Of a stretch of 64,000 bases of DNA, positions 1 through 10,747 are shown piece by piece. Positions within the stretch are counted from its first letter, which is position 1. Each line of letters begins with the position of its first letter. The stretch lies in contig CABYCO010000002.1 in the NCBI GenBank assembly GCA_902517495.1, positions 25,118-89,117 of the forward strand, written 5' to 3'. This DNA is from an uncultured Pelagibacteraceae bacterium (GTDB taxonomy: Bacteria; Pseudomonadota; Alphaproteobacteria; Pelagibacterales; Pelagibacteraceae). Both the position numbers and the translations under genes were made by a program. The notes beneath the pieces are model-generated. The model was not told the DNA's origin, made no database searches, and saw nothing but the letters and a program-made list of their open reading frames with translations.

Positions 1-1155
1 GAACCAGCATTAGTGTCTGGTTTAACATCTTCTGGAATGCACGTTTTTACTTTTGGGCCATTACCAACAAATGGTCTTGCAATGCTTACAAAAAAAATGA
101 AAGCCAATATGGGAATCATGATTACCGCATCCCATAATCCTTATTATGATAATGGTTTAAAATTATTTGGACCAGATGGACTTAAATTATCTGATAAAAT
201 AGAAAAAAAAATTGAAAAGTTAATTGATTCTAAGATTTCAAAGAAATTATCAAATCCTGAAATATTAGGTAGGGTCAAAAGATTAGAGAATGGTTCAAAT
301 AAATATCTTGAAATATTAAAAACAAATTTTCCTAAACAATTTAATTTAAGGGGGTTAAGAATTACCATAGATTGTGCTAATGGAGCTGCATATAAAGTAG
401 GACCTCAATTGTTTAGATCATTGGGTGCCATAGTTCATGAAATTGGAACATCTCCAAATGGATTTAATATAAATAAAAAATGTGGTTCTACATTTCCAAA
501 TAAAATTAAATATCATACTAAAAAAAATAGATCACACATTGGAGTTTCTTTAGATGGTGATGCAGATAGAATTATTATTTGTGATGAAAAGGGTAAAATT
601 ATTGATGGAGATAAAATAATTGCTATGCTGGCAACAAGATGGAAAAGAAAAAAAATTTTAAAAGGTGGTGTTGTGGGTACCTTAATGTCAAATTATGGTT
701 TACAAAAATTTTTTTTAAAAAATAAAATAAAATTTTTAAGATCAAAAGTTGGTGATAGATATGTCAAAGAAGCAATGCAGAAAAGTAAATTTAATTTAGG
801 GGGAGAACAATCCGGCCATATCATCCTTGGCAAATTTGCGACTACAGGGGATGGTTTATTGGTAGCTTTAGAAATTCTCTTTTCTATGCGTAAAGGAAAA
901 AAGGCGAGTGAAATTTTTGAAAATTTTACACCTACTCCTCAATTGTTAGAGAATGTCGTAGTAAAAGATAAATCTATAATTAATAATTTTAAGTGCAAAA
1001 ATGCAATCAAAAAAGCAAATAATTTATTAAAAGGAAAGGGAAGAATGTTAGTAAGAAAGTCTGGAACAGAACCAGTAGTAAGAATAATGTGTGAAACTGA
1101 AGATAAAAATATGCTTTCAAGATGTGTTAGTATTGTAAAAAAATCAATTATCTAA
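1..1155 (+). CDS. glmM: Phosphoglucosamine mutase, 5' end cut by window edge
   Basis: Converts glucosamine-6-phosphate to glucosamine-1-phosphate, the step before UDP-GlcNAc and hence peptidoglycan and lipid A. The frame is open to base 1, so the true start lies upstream; by comparison with E. coli GlmM (445 aa) about 55-60 N-terminal residues are missing and 384 are present. Visible motifs are the phosphoserine loop TASHNPYYDNG, the metal loop DGDADR, the sugar-binding GGEQSGH and the C-terminal phosphate-binding RKSGTEPVVRIMCE. The GTG at base 13 is internal, not a start. The stop lies 1 base before thiD, suggesting one transcript with thiD and purA. Confidence 0.96.
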   Translation, partial: EPALVSGLTSSGMHVFTFGPLPTNGLAMLTKKMKANMGIMITASHNPYYDNGLKLFGPDGLKLSDKIEKKIEKLIDSKISKKLSNPEILGRVKRLENGSNKYLEILKTNFPKQFNLRGLRITIDCANGAAYKVGPQLFRSLGAIVHEIGTSPNGFNINKKCGSTFPNKIKYHTKKNRSHIGVSLDGDADRIIICDEKGKIIDGDKIIAMLATRWKRKKILKGGVVGTLMSNYGLQKFFLKNKIKFLRSKVGDRYVKEAMQKSKFNLGGEQSGHIILGKFATTGDGLLVALEILFSMRKGKKASEIFENFTPTPQLLENVVVKDKSIINNFKCKNAIKKANNLLKGKGRMLVRKSGTEPVVRIMCETEDKNMLSRCVSIVKKSII

Positions 1156-1156
1156 C

Positions 1157-1969
1157 TTGAAAATAAAATCTAAAATTTTAATTATTGCTGGCTCAGATTC
1201 TTCTGGAGGAGCAGGCATACAAGCAGATATTAAAACTGTTACATCTCTTGGTTCATATGCAATGACTGCTATTACTGCTATAACGTCACAAAATACAACA
1301 GGCGTTAATTCAATTAGTCCAGTCAATATTAAAGAAATTTCTAACCAAATTGAATTTACAGCAAAAGATATAAAACCAGATGCTGTTAAAATAGGAATGC
1401 TTCATTCAAAAGAAGTTATATATGCAGTAATAAAGTCATTAGAAAATATAAAAGCAAAAAAAATAATATTGGATCCTGTGATGGTGGCTAAGGGTGGAAA
1501 AAAATTAATCAGTGATACTGCTATCAAAATTTTAAAAAATAAACTTTTATCTAAGGCAGATTTAATTACACCAAATATACCTGAAGCTGAAGTTTTAACT
1601 AATTCAAAGATATCAACCATCCAGGATGTGGTTTCAGCAGGCAACCATCTAATAAAATTAGGTGCAAAAAATGTACTTATAAAAGGTGGTCATTTAAATT
1701 ATAAAATTATTCAGGACGTATTTATAAATAAGAAAGAAATTACAATCTTTAAAAATAAGAAAATAAATACAAAAAATAGCCACGGTACTGGTTGCACTCT
1801 TTCTAGCGCTATAACTACCTACTTTTCGTGTGGAAAAACTTTAAAGAAATCTTGTGAAATGGCAATTAAATATGTAAATCATTCATTAAGAACACAACCA
1901 AATTTAGGGAAAGGTCACGGTCCTGTAAACCATTTAAATAGTATACAAATAAAAAAATTTTTTAGATGA
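1157..1969 (+). CDS. thiD: Hydroxymethylpyrimidine / phosphomethylpyrimidine kinase
   Basis: Ribokinase-fold kinase that phosphorylates HMP and then HMP-phosphate to HMP-PP for thiamine synthesis. Evidence: N-terminal [25 protein letters not shown] in the middle, and the anion-hole motif [12 protein letters not shown] near the C-terminus; 270 aa is the normal single-domain length. The start is a TTG one base after glmM, and the end overlaps purA by 4 bases (ATGA), so translation is probably coupled. SAR11 cells are known to lack de novo pyrimidine-moiety synthesis and to depend on external HMP, so ThiD would act in salvage here; that role is inferred from the lineage. Confidence 0.95.
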   Translation: MKIKSKILIIAGSDSSGGAGIQADIKTVTSLGSYAMTAITAITSQNTTGVNSISPVNIKEISNQIEFTAKDIKPDAVKIGMLHSKEVIYAVIKSLENIKAKKIILDPVMVAKGGKKLISDTAIKILKNKLLSKADLITPNIPEAEVLTNSKISTIQDVVSAGNHLIKLGAKNVLIKGGHLNYKIIQDVFINKKEITIFKNKKINTKNSHGTGCTLSSAITTYFSCGKTLKKSCEMAIKYVNHSLRTQPNLGKGHGPVNHLNSIQIKKFFR

Positions 1970-3258
1970 AAAATGTAGTTGTAGTCGGTTCACAATGGGG
2001 AGATGAGGGAAAAGGTAAAATTGTTGATTGGCTATCAAGAGAAGCTGACGTAATAGTAAGATTTCAAGGTGGACATAATGCTGGCCATACTCTTGTTATA
2101 GATGGTGTAGTATATAAATTAAGATTGTTACCATCAGGAATAGTTAGAAAAAAAAAAATATCTATAATAGGAAATGGAGTAGTGGTTGATCCATGGGCAC
2201 TATTAGAAGAGATTGATGAAATTAAATCTAAAAGTGTAGAAGTTAATTCTGATAATTTAATTTTGTCTGAAGCAGCCACTCTTATCTTGCCGTTTCATAA
2301 AGAAATGGATGAGATAAGAGAAGATGCAGCAGGTAAATCAAAAATAGGGACTACTAGAAGAGGTATAGGACCTGCATATGAAGATAAGATTGGTAGAAGG
2401 TCAATAAGAGTAATGGATCTTGCATCAGAAAATAATTTGGATAAAAGACTGGACGTAGTATTAAATCATCACAATGCTATTAGAAAAGGTTTAGGAAAAC
2501 CTGTATTTTTAAAAAACAAATTAAAAAAAGATTTATTAAATATTGCGCCACAAATACTTAAATTTTCTCAGCCAGTATGGAAAAAAATAGATGAATTTAA
2601 ATCTCAAAATAAAAAAATATTATTTGAAGGTGCACAAGGAGTTCTTTTAGATGTTGACCATGGGACTTATCCATTTGTAACATCTTCCAATACCGTAGCT
2701 TCATCTGCGGCTACTGGCTCAGGCTGTGGCGTAAACTCAATTAATTACGTTTTAGGTATTACAAAGGCATATACAACAAGAGTAGGAGAAGGTCCTTTTC
2801 CAACAGAACTAACTGATGAGGTAGGTGACTTACTTGGAACAAGAGGAAAAGAATTTGGAACTGTTACAAGTCGAAAGAGAAGATGTGGTTGGTTTGATGG
2901 AGTGCTTGTAAGACAAACTTTAAAAATTTCAGGTATTGATGGAATTGCACTTACTAAACTAGATGTTCTGGACGAACTAGATGAGATTAAAATTTGTGTT
3001 GCATATGAGATAAATGGAAAAAAATTTGATTATTTACCTGCCTCAGTAGATGATCAATTTATGGCTAAACCAGTATATAAATCTTTTAAAGGATGGAAAT
3101 CTTCAACAGTAGGTATAAAAAAGTTTGAAGAACTACCAGAAAATGCCAAAAATTATATTAAAGAATTAGAAAATTTTGTTGAGACTAAAATTTCAAGTAT
3201 TTCAACTAGCCCTGAAAGAAATGATACAATCTTAATTCAAGACCCTTTTAATATTTAA
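1966..3258 (+). CDS. purA: Adenylosuccinate synthetase
   Basis: Joins IMP and aspartate with GTP hydrolysis to form adenylosuccinate, the first committed step to AMP. The full 430-aa family length is present: N-terminal [19 protein letters not shown] loop, GGHNAGHT, then [19 protein letters not shown] and the C-terminal TSRKRRCGW segment. It starts within the last codons of thiD and ends by sharing the TTAA tetranucleotide with the convergent rpoH, leaving no room for a conventional terminator. Confidence 0.98.
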   Translation: MKNVVVVGSQWGDEGKGKIVDWLSREADVIVRFQGGHNAGHTLVIDGVVYKLRLLPSGIVRKKKISIIGNGVVVDPWALLEEIDEIKSKSVEVNSDNLILSEAATLILPFHKEMDEIREDAAGKSKIGTTRRGIGPAYEDKIGRRSIRVMDLASENNLDKRLDVVLNHHNAIRKGLGKPVFLKNKLKKDLLNIAPQILKFSQPVWKKIDEFKSQNKKILFEGAQGVLLDVDHGTYPFVTSSNTVASSAATGSGCGVNSINYVLGITKAYTTRVGEGPFPTELTDEVGDLLGTRGKEFGTVTSRKRRCGWFDGVLVRQTLKISGIDGIALTKLDVLDELDEIKICVAYEINGKKFDYLPASVDDQFMAKPVYKSFKGWKSSTVGIKKFEELPENAKNYIKELENFVETKISSISTSPERNDTILIQDPFNI

Positions 3259-4145
3259 TTTGCAGGTAGCAAGTTTTTCGACTTTGCAGAGTTAAGCATA
3301 TGCTTTTGTAGTTTTTCAAAAGCTTTATTTTCTATCTGTCTTACTCTTTCTCTGCTAATTTTATATTTTTTACTTAATTCATCTAGAGTTATAGGCTCAT
3401 CAGTTAATCTTCTAGAATATAAAATTTCTTTCTCTCTTTCATTTAATATCTTAACTGAATCTTGAAGAAGGTCTTTTCTTTGTTCCATCTCATCACTTTG
3501 AGCAATTTTTAACTCATGATCCATTTCATTGTCAACTACCCAGTCTTGCCATTCATCTCCGTCTTCTCCTATTGGAGCATTTAAAGATTGTTCTTTGCCT
3601 GAAAGTCTTCTATTCATTGATACAACTTCGCTTTCACTTACAGAAAGCCGCTTAGCAATATCTTCAACGTGTTCTTTCCTTAGATCTCCTTCCGAACGAG
3701 GTGCTATTTGATTTTTAATTTTTTTTAGATTAAAAAAAAGTTTTTTTTGTGCAGTCGTTGTCCCTATTTTAACTAAACTCCATGACCTTAATATATATTC
3801 TTGAATTGAAGCTTTTATCCACCACATTGCATAAGTTGCAAGTCTAAATCCTTTTTCTGGTTCAAATTTTTTTACTGCTTGCATTAATCCCACATTGCCT
3901 TCAGATATCATCTCATTAAGAGGTAAACCATAACCTTTGTAGCCCATCGCTATCTTTGCAACTAGTCTCAAATGACTAGTAACGAGTTTTTCTGCTGATT
4001 TTACATTTCCAGTTGATTGCCAATTCTTAGCCAACATATATTCTTCTTCAGCTGCAAGCATTGGAAACTTTTTAATCTGAGCAAGATATGAAGTTAATCC
4101 ACCTTCATTAGAAAGTGCTGGTAAGTTATATGTATTTTTATTCAT
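3255..4145 (-). CDS. rpoH: RNA polymerase sigma factor RpoH (sigma-32)
   Basis: Heat-shock sigma factor of the sigma-70 family, 296 aa. Region 2 is seen from about residue 75 ([20 protein letters not shown], then [15 protein letters not shown]). The RpoH box, which separates RpoH from RpoD, is at about 133-142 ([10 protein letters not shown]). Region 4 helix-turn-helix is at the C-terminus ([17 protein letters not shown]). SAR11 genomes are known to have very few sigma factors, so this is probably one of only two or three. It lies 46 bases downstream of rluD on the same strand and its stop codon overlaps that of purA. Confidence 0.97.
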   Translation of the reverse strand: MNKNTYNLPALSNEGGLTSYLAQIKKFPMLAAEEEYMLAKNWQSTGNVKSAEKLVTSHLRLVAKIAMGYKGYGLPLNEMISEGNVGLMQAVKKFEPEKGFRLATYAMWWIKASIQEYILRSWSLVKIGTTTAQKKLFFNLKKIKNQIAPRSEGDLRKEHVEDIAKRLSVSESEVVSMNRRLSGKEQSLNAPIGEDGDEWQDWVVDNEMDHELKIAQSDEMEQRKDLLQDSVKILNEREKEILYSRRLTDEPITLDELSKKYKISRERVRQIENKAFEKLQKHMLNSAKSKNLLPAN

Positions 4146-4191
4146 TCGAAGTATTTATTTAATAAATAAATAAATTTTTACAATGCTTTTA

Positions 4192-5169
4192 TTAGTTGAT
4201 TTTTCTTAGTTTTTTTAAAATTTTTTCTAAATCTAGTGGCAATTTTGATGTAAATTCAAGTCTAGCATTATTTTTAGGATGATTAAAGCCAATAGTTTTA
4301 GCATGTAAAAATTGTCTATTAAGTGCAGCTATACTCTCTTCAAGTTCAGTATCAATATTAACAAATTTTTTATATTTTTTTTTATATTTTCTATCACCTA
4401 AAATATTATTACCTTTGTGAGACAAATGAACTCTTATTTGGTGTGTTCTTCCTGTCTCTAATTTACATTCAACAAGACTAAATGTTGGAATTTTTTCTTC
4501 TTCAAATATTTCTAAAGTTTTATAATTTGTAACAGCTCTTTTACCTTTCTTAGTTGAAACTTCCATCATCTGTCTGTTTTTTGAACTTCGAGTAATAAAA
4601 GTTTCTATTTTTCCATTTTGAGGTCTTATTTTACCCCACACTAGAGCTTGGTAAACTCTAGTAATAGAATGATTAGAAAATTGCTTAGATAAATTTTCGT
4701 GCGTAATATTATTTTTCGCGATAACTATTAATCCAGATGTATCTTTGTCTATTCTGTGTACAATTCCAGGTCTGAGTTCATTTCCAATATTTGATAAATT
4801 TCTACTATCATAATTTATCAATGCATTTACAATTGTGTTGTCATAATTTCCTGGTCCAGGATGCATAGAAATTCCTGCAGATTTATTTATAACTATTAAA
4901 TCTTTATCTTCGTGAACAATATCAAGAGGATATTTAAATGGCTCAAGGGTTTCTTTTTTTGGTTCTGAAATCTCAAAATAAATTTCATCATTCAACTTAA
5001 TTTTCTTAGAGGGGTCGGTAATAATAATATTATTGATTTTTAATTTATTTTCTAAAATTAAACTTTTTACTCTTGACCTACTTAACTTATTATCCTGATT
5101 GGATAATAAAATGTCTATTCTTAAATTTTTTTCTTTATTTTTAACTTTTATATTTATAAAACTTTTCAT
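4192..5169 (-). CDS. rluD: 23S rRNA pseudouridine synthase, RluD/RluA family
   Basis: Isomerises specific uridines in 23S rRNA. An S4-like RNA-binding domain occupies roughly residues 14-75; the catalytic domain carries HRIDKDTSGLIV with the catalytic Asp at about 141, and the later VHLSHKGNNILGDRKY motif. A longer frame starts at 5205, but it would run into tRNA-Arg and add 12 residues unlike the family, so the ATG at 5169 (MKSFINIKV) is preferred. No Shine-Dalgarno is seen; a minus-strand TATAAT at 5179-5184 ends only 9 bases before this ATG, so the message may be nearly leaderless. RluD is the likeliest member, but RluA/RluC paralogs are possible. Confidence 0.9.
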   Translation of the reverse strand: MKSFINIKVKNKEKNLRIDILLSNQDNKLSRSRVKSLILENKLKINNIIITDPSKKIKLNDEIYFEISEPKKETLEPFKYPLDIVHEDKDLIVINKSAGISMHPGPGNYDNTIVNALINYDSRNLSNIGNELRPGIVHRIDKDTSGLIVIAKNNITHENLSKQFSNHSITRVYQALVWGKIRPQNGKIETFITRSSKNRQMMEVSTKKGKRAVTNYKTLEIFEEEKIPTFSLVECKLETGRTHQIRVHLSHKGNNILGDRKYKKKYKKFVNIDTELEESIAALNRQFLHAKTIGFNHPKNNARLEFTSKLPLDLEKILKKLRKIN

Positions 5170-5174
5170 ATTGA

Positions 5175-5180
5175 TATAAT
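5175..5180 (+). promoter_or_regulatory. Candidate -10 box for tRNA-Arg
   Basis: TATAAT ends 10 bases before the tRNA 5' end. No good -35 box is visible at the right distance. The same AT-rich 20-base patch also holds the minus-strand TATAAT likely serving rluD. Confidence 0.4.
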
Positions 5181-5190
5181 TATACAATAA

Positions 5191-5267
5191 GCGCTTGTAG
5201 CTCAACTGGATAGAGCGCCAGATTTCGGCTCTGGAGGTTCAGGGTTCGACTCCTTGCGGGCGCACCA
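5191..5267 (+). tRNA. tRNA-Arg (anticodon TCG)
   Basis: Folds as a complete 77-base cloverleaf with encoded CCA. The acceptor GCGCTTG pairs with CGGGCGC (7 bp, two G-T). The D stem is GCTC/GAGC. The anticodon stem is CCAGA/TCTGG around loop TTTCGGC (anticodon TCG, reading CGA). The T arm is CAGGG/CCTTG with loop TTCGACT. Base 5268, directly after CCA, is the first base of the convergent ABC permease's stop codon, so there is no spacer for a trailer or terminator. Confidence 0.97.
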
Positions 5268-6059
5268 TTATTCACCCATATTAATCAAAGTCCCTTTATT
5301 TTTTGCAGCATTAAAAGAATAATAAAATAAAGCAATTGAAAGAGAAAAATAAAAAGCATTCCACATAAACGCATAGTAAACATTTTCAATATTAACTGTT
5401 TGATTAATCAAAATATTTCTAGCTTCTTCAAATATGTAAACCAATGGAAGTAAATAAGCTATTTTTTGAAATATTTCTGGAAGAGTTTCAATTGGATAAT
5501 AAATACATCCAAAGGGTGCCAGTAAAAACATTGTTGACCATGCTATATTTTCAAATGATGGGCCAAATCTTAGCAAACCTGAAGAAACTAAAATACCAAG
5601 CGTGATTCCAAAAAAATAAAGACTTAAAAAAAGAAAAAATAAAAATATTCCTAAATCTAAAATTGAAATTCCAAATAATGGGGATGTAAGTAAAATTGCT
5701 GGAATAAGGCCAATTAACGATCTAATTAATGCAGTTATGACAAGTGAAGTTAAAATCTCACCAATTCTCATTGGTGCTATGAAAAGATTAGTAAAATTTC
5801 TACTCCAAATTTCTTCTAAAAAAAGCATATTGAAACCAATACTTGTTCTAAACAAAAAATCATAAAGAATTGCGCAGGTAAGAATTACACCAACTGCATT
5901 ATTGTAATAAGTTGTATGTGTTGCAAAAAAATTAGATATAAATCCCCATAAAGTAATTTGAATAGATGGCCAGTAAACTAGATCCAATATTCTGGGAAAT
6001 GATCTAGTGATTAGATAAAAATGCCTTAAAAATAAACCGTATATTCTAGTTAGACTCAC
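5268..6059 (-). CDS. ABC-2 type transporter permease
   Basis: 263-aa membrane protein of the ABC-2 exporter class. It has about six hydrophobic segments and the family's long central polar loop (FLEEIWSRNFTNLFIAPMR). It is encoded just after its ATPase partner, overlapping it by 14 bases. Related permeases export drugs, polysaccharides or lipids; nothing in the sequence fixes the substrate. The gene ends exactly at the 3' end of tRNA-Arg. Confidence 0.85.
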   Translation of the reverse strand: MSLTRIYGLFLRHFYLITRSFPRILDLVYWPSIQITLWGFISNFFATHTTYYNNAVGVILTCAILYDFLFRTSIGFNMLFLEEIWSRNFTNLFIAPMRIGEILTSLVITALIRSLIGLIPAILLTSPLFGISILDLGIFLFFLFLSLYFFGITLGILVSSGLLRFGPSFENIAWSTMFLLAPFGCIYYPIETLPEIFQKIAYLLPLVYIFEEARNILINQTVNIENVYYAFMWNAFYFSLSIALFYYSFNAAKNKGTLINMGE

Positions 6060-6783
6060 TTTTACTCCTTGATAGTTTTAAAAAGACTTCCTCTAAATTT
6101 GTTCTTCCATGTTTTGTAATCAAATCCTCAGGTTTACCTTGGTCTACAATTTCTCCATTCTTCATCATTAGTACAGATTTACACAAGCGTGTGACTTCAT
6201 TCATATTGTGAGAAGCTAAAAGTATCGAAATTTTTTTTTCTTTTTTATATTCCTCTAAAAATGTTCTAACAAAATCACCTACTTCTGGGTCTAAAGAGGC
6301 GGTTGGTTCGTCAAGCAACAGAACTTTTGGCTCATTAACTAGGGCCTTGGCCAAACTTACTCTATTTTTTTGACCTGATGAAAGCTCCCCAGTAATACTA
6401 TTCAGCAACTCTCCTATTCTTAGCTTTTCCGACAAATATTCAATTCGTTCCTTAATATTTTTGACCTTATAAAGTTTAGAGTAAACATATAAATTTTGTT
6501 TCACAGTAAGTTTTTTAGGTAGTTCAATATAAGGTGATATAAAATTTATCATTTCAAGAATTTCGATTCTATTTTCTTCAAGTTTAAGATTATTGATAAA
6601 TATTTGACCACTAGTAGGCTTAAGTAACCCTAGCAACATTCCAATAGTCGTTGTTTTTCCAGATCCATTTGGACCAAGCAAACCTAAAATTTCGTCTTCT
6701 TCCACATTAAATGATATACCTTTTACAGCTTCTTTTTTTCCATAATTTTTTTTTATGTTTTTTACTTCGATTAAATTTTTCAT
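6046..6783 (-). CDS. ABC exporter ATP-binding protein
   Basis: 245-aa ABC ATPase that powers the neighbouring ABC-2 permease. Walker A GPNGSGKTT lies at about 37-45, the ABC signature as LSSGQKNR (about 134-141, Ser replacing the first Gly of LSGGQ), and Walker B VLLLDEPTASLD at about 154-165. Its start overlaps the end of tsaC by 4 bases and its end overlaps the permease, giving a three-gene unit tsaC-ATPase-permease. The substrate is unknown. Confidence 0.9.
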   Translation of the reverse strand: MKNLIEVKNIKKNYGKKEAVKGISFNVEEDEILGLLGPNGSGKTTTIGMLLGLLKPTSGQIFINNLKLEENRIEILEMINFISPYIELPKKLTVKQNLYVYSKLYKVKNIKERIEYLSEKLRIGELLNSITGELSSGQKNRVSLAKALVNEPKVLLLDEPTASLDPEVGDFVRTFLEEYKKEKKISILLASHNMNEVTRLCKSVLMMKNGEIVDQGKPEDLITKHGRTNLEEVFLKLSRSKSESN

Positions 6784-7712
6784 TTTTTTGATGCTCTTAA
6801 AATTCTATCGTTAATAGCTTCACCAATATTAATATTGGGTATTTTTTCAATAGCAATTTTTTTGTACCCATATTTTTTTATTATCCTTAACGTCCCGTAT
6901 AAATTTTTTGCAGCTTCTTTTAAATTATTTTTCTTACTTATATAAAAATAGTTTTTATCTAATTTTTTTCTTTTTTTTATTAAAATATATGCTTCATTTT
7001 GATAATTTTTTTTGGCATTTAGTCTCACTGGTATTCCAGGTGAATAATGCAATTTGCTAGTACCAGGAACTTTTATTTTAATCTTTTTTTTATTCTTACT
7101 TTCAAATGGACTAATTAATTTATAGATTGATTTACTATTTACTCCCCCTAATCTTAAGATATGAGGTTTTCCAATAAGATTTATTATAGTTGACTCCAAA
7201 CCTATTTTTGAAGAACCACCATCTAAGATTAACTTTAATTTAGGACCAAATTCGTCAATCACATCCTGTTTTGAAACAGGACTTATACTTGATGATATGT
7301 TTGCACTAGGTGCTGCAAGTGGATAATTAATTTTTTTTAAAAGTTTTCTGGTTAACGAATGGCTTGGAAATCTTACTGCTATTGAATTTGAATTATTTGT
7401 AATAATTTTAGAAATTCTACTTGTCTTTTTTAATTTTAAAACGAACGATATTGGCCCTGGGCAAAATTTTTTATAAAGCCTTTTAAAAGTTATATCAATT
7501 TCACAATCTTTTTTTAAATCTTTAAGATTATAATAATGAGCAATTAAAGGATTGTTACTTGGCCGTTTTTTTAATTTATATATTCTAGAAACAGCTTTAT
7601 CCGAATACGCATTACCTGCCAGTCCATAGACAGTCTCGGTTGGGATCGCTATACATTCATTATTATTTAAGTATTTTATTGCTTTTTTAATATTTGAATC
7701 ATTCTTTTTCAT
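6780..7712 (-). CDS. tsaC: Threonylcarbamoyl-AMP synthase, Sua5 type
   Basis: Makes threonylcarbamoyl-AMP from threonine, bicarbonate and ATP for the t6A37 tRNA modification. The YrdC/Sua5 domain covers about residues 1-200 (NECIAIPTETVYGLAGNAYS, KKRPSNNPLIAHY, then PLAAPSANISSSISP). A shorter C-terminal Sua5 domain begins near PGTSKLHYSPGIPVRL. The 310-aa length fits the two-domain Sua5 type rather than the short YrdC type. The divergent xseB begins 20 bases away. Confidence 0.92.
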   Translation of the reverse strand: MKKNDSNIKKAIKYLNNNECIAIPTETVYGLAGNAYSDKAVSRIYKLKKRPSNNPLIAHYYNLKDLKKDCEIDITFKRLYKKFCPGPISFVLKLKKTSRISKIITNNSNSIAVRFPSHSLTRKLLKKINYPLAAPSANISSSISPVSKQDVIDEFGPKLKLILDGGSSKIGLESTIINLIGKPHILRLGGVNSKSIYKLISPFESKNKKKIKIKVPGTSKLHYSPGIPVRLNAKKNYQNEAYILIKKRKKLDKNYFYISKKNNLKEAAKNLYGTLRIIKKYGYKKIAIEKIPNINIGEAINDRILRASKK

Positions 7713-7732
7713 ATAATATTACCAACTAATAT

Positions 7733-7987
7733 ATGAATGAAAAAATTTTGCCAGATGATATTACGTCAAAATCTTTAAATGAGCTTACTGATTTAGCTGA
7801 TGAAATTATTGAAAATTTAGAAAATGAAAATAATATAGAAAGCACATCTGAAGACTATGCAAATTTATTAAAAATTAATAGATTAATAGAAAAAAAATTT
7901 CAAAAAAATTTGAGGGAAATATCAGATAAAACAAACTTAAAAATTAAAAATATAAAATCAAATAAAAATGCAAAAAAAATTAAATAA
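7733..7987 (+). CDS. xseB: Exodeoxyribonuclease VII small subunit
   Basis: Small subunit of ExoVII, which degrades single-stranded DNA together with XseA (not in this window). The 84-aa protein shows the family pattern: SLNELTDLADEIIENLE, an acidic stretch, then Y and a long helix. It lies directly before ispA and dxs, the common arrangement of xseB in proteobacteria, and overlaps ispA by 20 bases. Sequence similarity is modest, so context carries part of the call. A TATAAT at 7712-7717 would give a leader of only about 9 bases. Confidence 0.82.
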   Translation: MNEKILPDDITSKSLNELTDLADEIIENLENENNIESTSEDYANLLKINRLIEKKFQKNLREISDKTNLKIKNIKSNKNAKKIK

Positions 7988-8837
7988 AATAGTTAATAGA
8001 ACTAATGACTATCTTTATAAATATTTTTTAAAACAAAAAAAAACTGAGCTTATAAAACCAATGCTTTATGGACTTTTACCTGGAGGTAAAAAAGTAAGGT
8101 CAAAAATACTTTTTGATATTGGTTCCATATTCAAAGTAGATAAAAAAAAAATCTTGCAAGTTGCAGCAGCGGTTGAATGTATACATGCTTATTCATTGAT
8201 ACACGATGATTTACCATGCATGGACAATGACAATTTAAGAAGAGGAAAATTGACGACACATAAAAAATTTAGTGAATCCACAGCAATTCTTGCTGGGAAT
8301 TCTTTGCTTACTATTGCATTTCAAATTCTAAGTGAAAAAAGATTAAATTTAGACGATCATAAAAAAATAGAATTAATAAACCTACTCTCAGAAAGCTCGG
8401 GGCATACTGGAATTGCTGGGGGGCAATTTTTAGACTTAAGTTATGAGAAAATTAAAAAAACTAAAAATCAGATTATAGATATGCAAATTAAAAAGACTGG
8501 AAAGCTTTTCAGTTTCTGTTGTGTTGCTCCCATTATAATGTCAGGTAAAAAAAAATATCGGAATAAGTTTAATAAAATAGGTAACGAAATAGGATTATTA
8601 TTTCAAATTGCTGATGATTTGATTGATTTAAGAGGTAAAACTTCTAATGCTGGAAAAAAAACTAAAAAAGATTTAAAAATGGGAAAAGCTACCTTAATAA
8701 GTTTACTGGGCACTGATAATACTATTAAATATGCAGATAAATTAAAATTAAAAATATTTAAAAGTTTGAAAATTTTTGGAGAAAAAGGCGAAGATTTTAG
8801 AGAAACAATAAATTATATTTTAAATCGAACAAAGTGA
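7968..8837 (+). CDS. ispA: Farnesyl/geranyl diphosphate synthase (short-chain prenyltransferase)
   Basis: Condenses IPP with DMAPP and GPP to farnesyl diphosphate. The first aspartate-rich motif DDLPCMDND is at about residues 80-88, followed by RRGK. The second, [11 protein letters not shown], is near residue 206. The CMDND form marks the bacterial FPP synthase group. The 289-aa length is typical. It starts inside xseB and ends in a GTGA overlap with dxs, so xseB-ispA-dxs form one operon supplying isoprenoid precursors; the longer-chain IspB is at 12,482-13,495. Confidence 0.94.
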   Translation: MQKKLNKIVNRTNDYLYKYFLKQKKTELIKPMLYGLLPGGKKVRSKILFDIGSIFKVDKKKILQVAAAVECIHAYSLIHDDLPCMDNDNLRRGKLTTHKKFSESTAILAGNSLLTIAFQILSEKRLNLDDHKKIELINLLSESSGHTGIAGGQFLDLSYEKIKKTKNQIIDMQIKKTGKLFSFCCVAPIIMSGKKKYRNKFNKIGNEIGLLFQIADDLIDLRGKTSNAGKKTKKDLKMGKATLISLLGTDNTIKYADKLKLKIFKSLKIFGEKGEDFRETINYILNRTK

Positions 8838-10747
8838 GCAATAATTATAAATTTCTAGACAATATTAATTTTCCTGATGATGTGAGAAAACTCTCTCAAT
8901 CTGATATAAAAATTCTAGCAGATGAAGTTCGACAAGAATTAATTGAAGTTGTTTCTGAAACTGGGGGACATTTAGGTGCTGGTTTAGGAGTTGTAGAATT
9001 AACTGTTGTCCTACACTATATATTTAACACTCCACATGATAAATTAATCTGGGATGTTGGGCATCAAACTTATCCACATAAAATATTGACTGGTAGAAAG
9101 AATAAAATTAGAACTCTCAGAAAAGGTGAGGGATTATCAGGTTTTACTAAAAGATCAGAAAGCGAGTATGACCCATTTGGCGCCGCTCACAGTTCGACTT
9201 CTATTTCATCTGCATTAGGAATAGCAGTAGCTAATAAGTTATCAAATAAATCAGGTAATGTAATTGCAGTTATAGGTGATGGAGCAATTAGCGCTGGAAT
9301 GGCTTATGAGGCGATGAATAATGCAGGTGAAAACAAAACAAAGATGATTGTTGTTTTAAATGACAACGACATGTCAATTGCCAAACCTGTTGGAGCTATG
9401 AGAAAATATCTTGCAAAAATTTTATCTGGTAAAATTTACTTTAGTTTCAGAGAGACATTAAAATTAATTATATCTGCTTTTTCAAAAAGATTTAAAAATC
9501 AAGCAGGAAAGGCAGAAGATTTTTTAAGGTCGGCAGTCACTGGTGGAACATTATTCAATTCTATGGGATTTTACTATATTGGGCCAATAGATGGCCATGA
9601 CATCGACACAATGATTTCAGTATTTAGTAATGCAAAAGATATTAATTATGATGGACCAATTTTAATCCATGTTAAAACTAAAAAAGGCAAAGGTTATTCA
9701 TTTGCTGAAAAATCAGAGGATAAATTTCATGGTGTTTCAAAATTTAATGTAAAAACAGGAGAACAAGAAAAGTCTAAATCTAATACTCCTTCTTATACAA
9801 AAGTATTCGCCAATTCATTAATCAAACATGCAGAAAAAGATAGCAAGGTCGTTGGTATAACTGCTGCTATGCCATCAGGAACAGGAATGGATTTATTTGG
9901 AAAAAAATTTCCAGAAAGAATGTTTGATGTTGGGATTGCTGAGCAACATGCAGTTACTTTTGCTGCGGGTATGGCTACCGAAGGGTATAAACCTTACGCT
10001 GCAATATATTCAACATTTCTTCAAAGAGCTTACGATCAGGTCGTTCACGATGTTGCCATACAATCTTTACCTGTAAGATTTGCAATTGACAGAGCGGGGT
10101 TAGTTGGTGCTGATGGCCCAACACATGCTGGGTCTTTTGATATAACATACCTTTCAACATTGCCAAATTTTGTAGTAATGGCTGCAAGTGATGAAGCCGA
10201 GCTTGTAAGAATGATAAATACATCAATGGATATAAACGATAGACCATCAGCTTTTAGATATCCAAGGGGCAATGGTATAGGAGTTCAATTACCTGAAATA
10301 ACTGAGAAAATCGAGTTGGGTAAAGCAAAAACAATTAAAGAAGGAAAAAAAGTTGCAGTCTTAAATTTTGGAGCAAGGTTACAGGAGTGTATTTTGGCTT
10401 CAGAAAATTTAAAAAAAAAAGGAGTTGATATCTCTATTATTGATGCAAGATTTGCAAAACCGTTAGATGAAAACCTAATATGGCAAATCGCTACAGAACA
10501 TGAGGTTTTGATTACAATAGAAGAAGGTTCAATTGGAGGATTTGGATCTCACGTGAGCCAATTTTTAAGTGAAAAAAATTTATTAGACGGTAATCTTAAA
10601 TTTAGATCAATGATATTACCTGATAGATTTATTGATCATGACAAACCAGAGCTAATGTATAAGTTTGCTAATTTAGACTCTATTGGTATTGAAAATAAAA
10701 TTTTAGATACTTTAAATTCAAAAGTTTTAATTAAAAAATCTAATTAA
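8834..10747 (+). CDS. dxs: 1-deoxy-D-xylulose-5-phosphate synthase
   Basis: TPP enzyme that condenses pyruvate and glyceraldehyde-3-phosphate, the entry step of the MEP isoprenoid pathway, and feeds thiamine and pyridoxal synthesis. Its 637 aa carry the TPP-binding [18 protein letters not shown] followed by [14 protein letters not shown], and the transketolase-like [15 protein letters not shown] with the conserved Glu and His. The GTG start overlaps the ispA stop. The 3' end shares TTAA with convergent aroC. Confidence 0.97.
   Translation: MSNNYKFLDNINFPDDVRKLSQSDIKILADEVRQELIEVVSETGGHLGAGLGVVELTVVLHYIFNTPHDKLIWDVGHQTYPHKILTGRKNKIRTLRKGEGLSGFTKRSESEYDPFGAAHSSTSISSALGIAVANKLSNKSGNVIAVIGDGAISAGMAYEAMNNAGENKTKMIVVLNDNDMSIAKPVGAMRKYLAKILSGKIYFSFRETLKLIISAFSKRFKNQAGKAEDFLRSAVTGGTLFNSMGFYYIGPIDGHDIDTMISVFSNAKDINYDGPILIHVKTKKGKGYSFAEKSEDKFHGVSKFNVKTGEQEKSKSNTPSYTKVFANSLIKHAEKDSKVVGITAAMPSGTGMDLFGKKFPERMFDVGIAEQHAVTFAAGMATEGYKPYAAIYSTFLQRAYDQVVHDVAIQSLPVRFAIDRAGLVGADGPTHAGSFDITYLSTLPNFVVMAASDEAELVRMINTSMDINDRPSAFRYPRGNGIGVQLPEITEKIELGKAKTIKEGKKVAVLNFGARLQECILASENLKKKGVDISIIDARFAKPLDENLIWQIATEHEVLITIEEGSIGGFGSHVSQFLSEKNLLDGNLKFRSMILPDRFIDHDKPELMYKFANLDSIGIENKILDTLNSKVLIKKSN

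Noticed and set aside
4148..4170. TTTATTTA-type palindrome between rluD and rpoH
   Set aside because: Low-complexity AT repeat; no GC pair in the stem and no independent sign of function.
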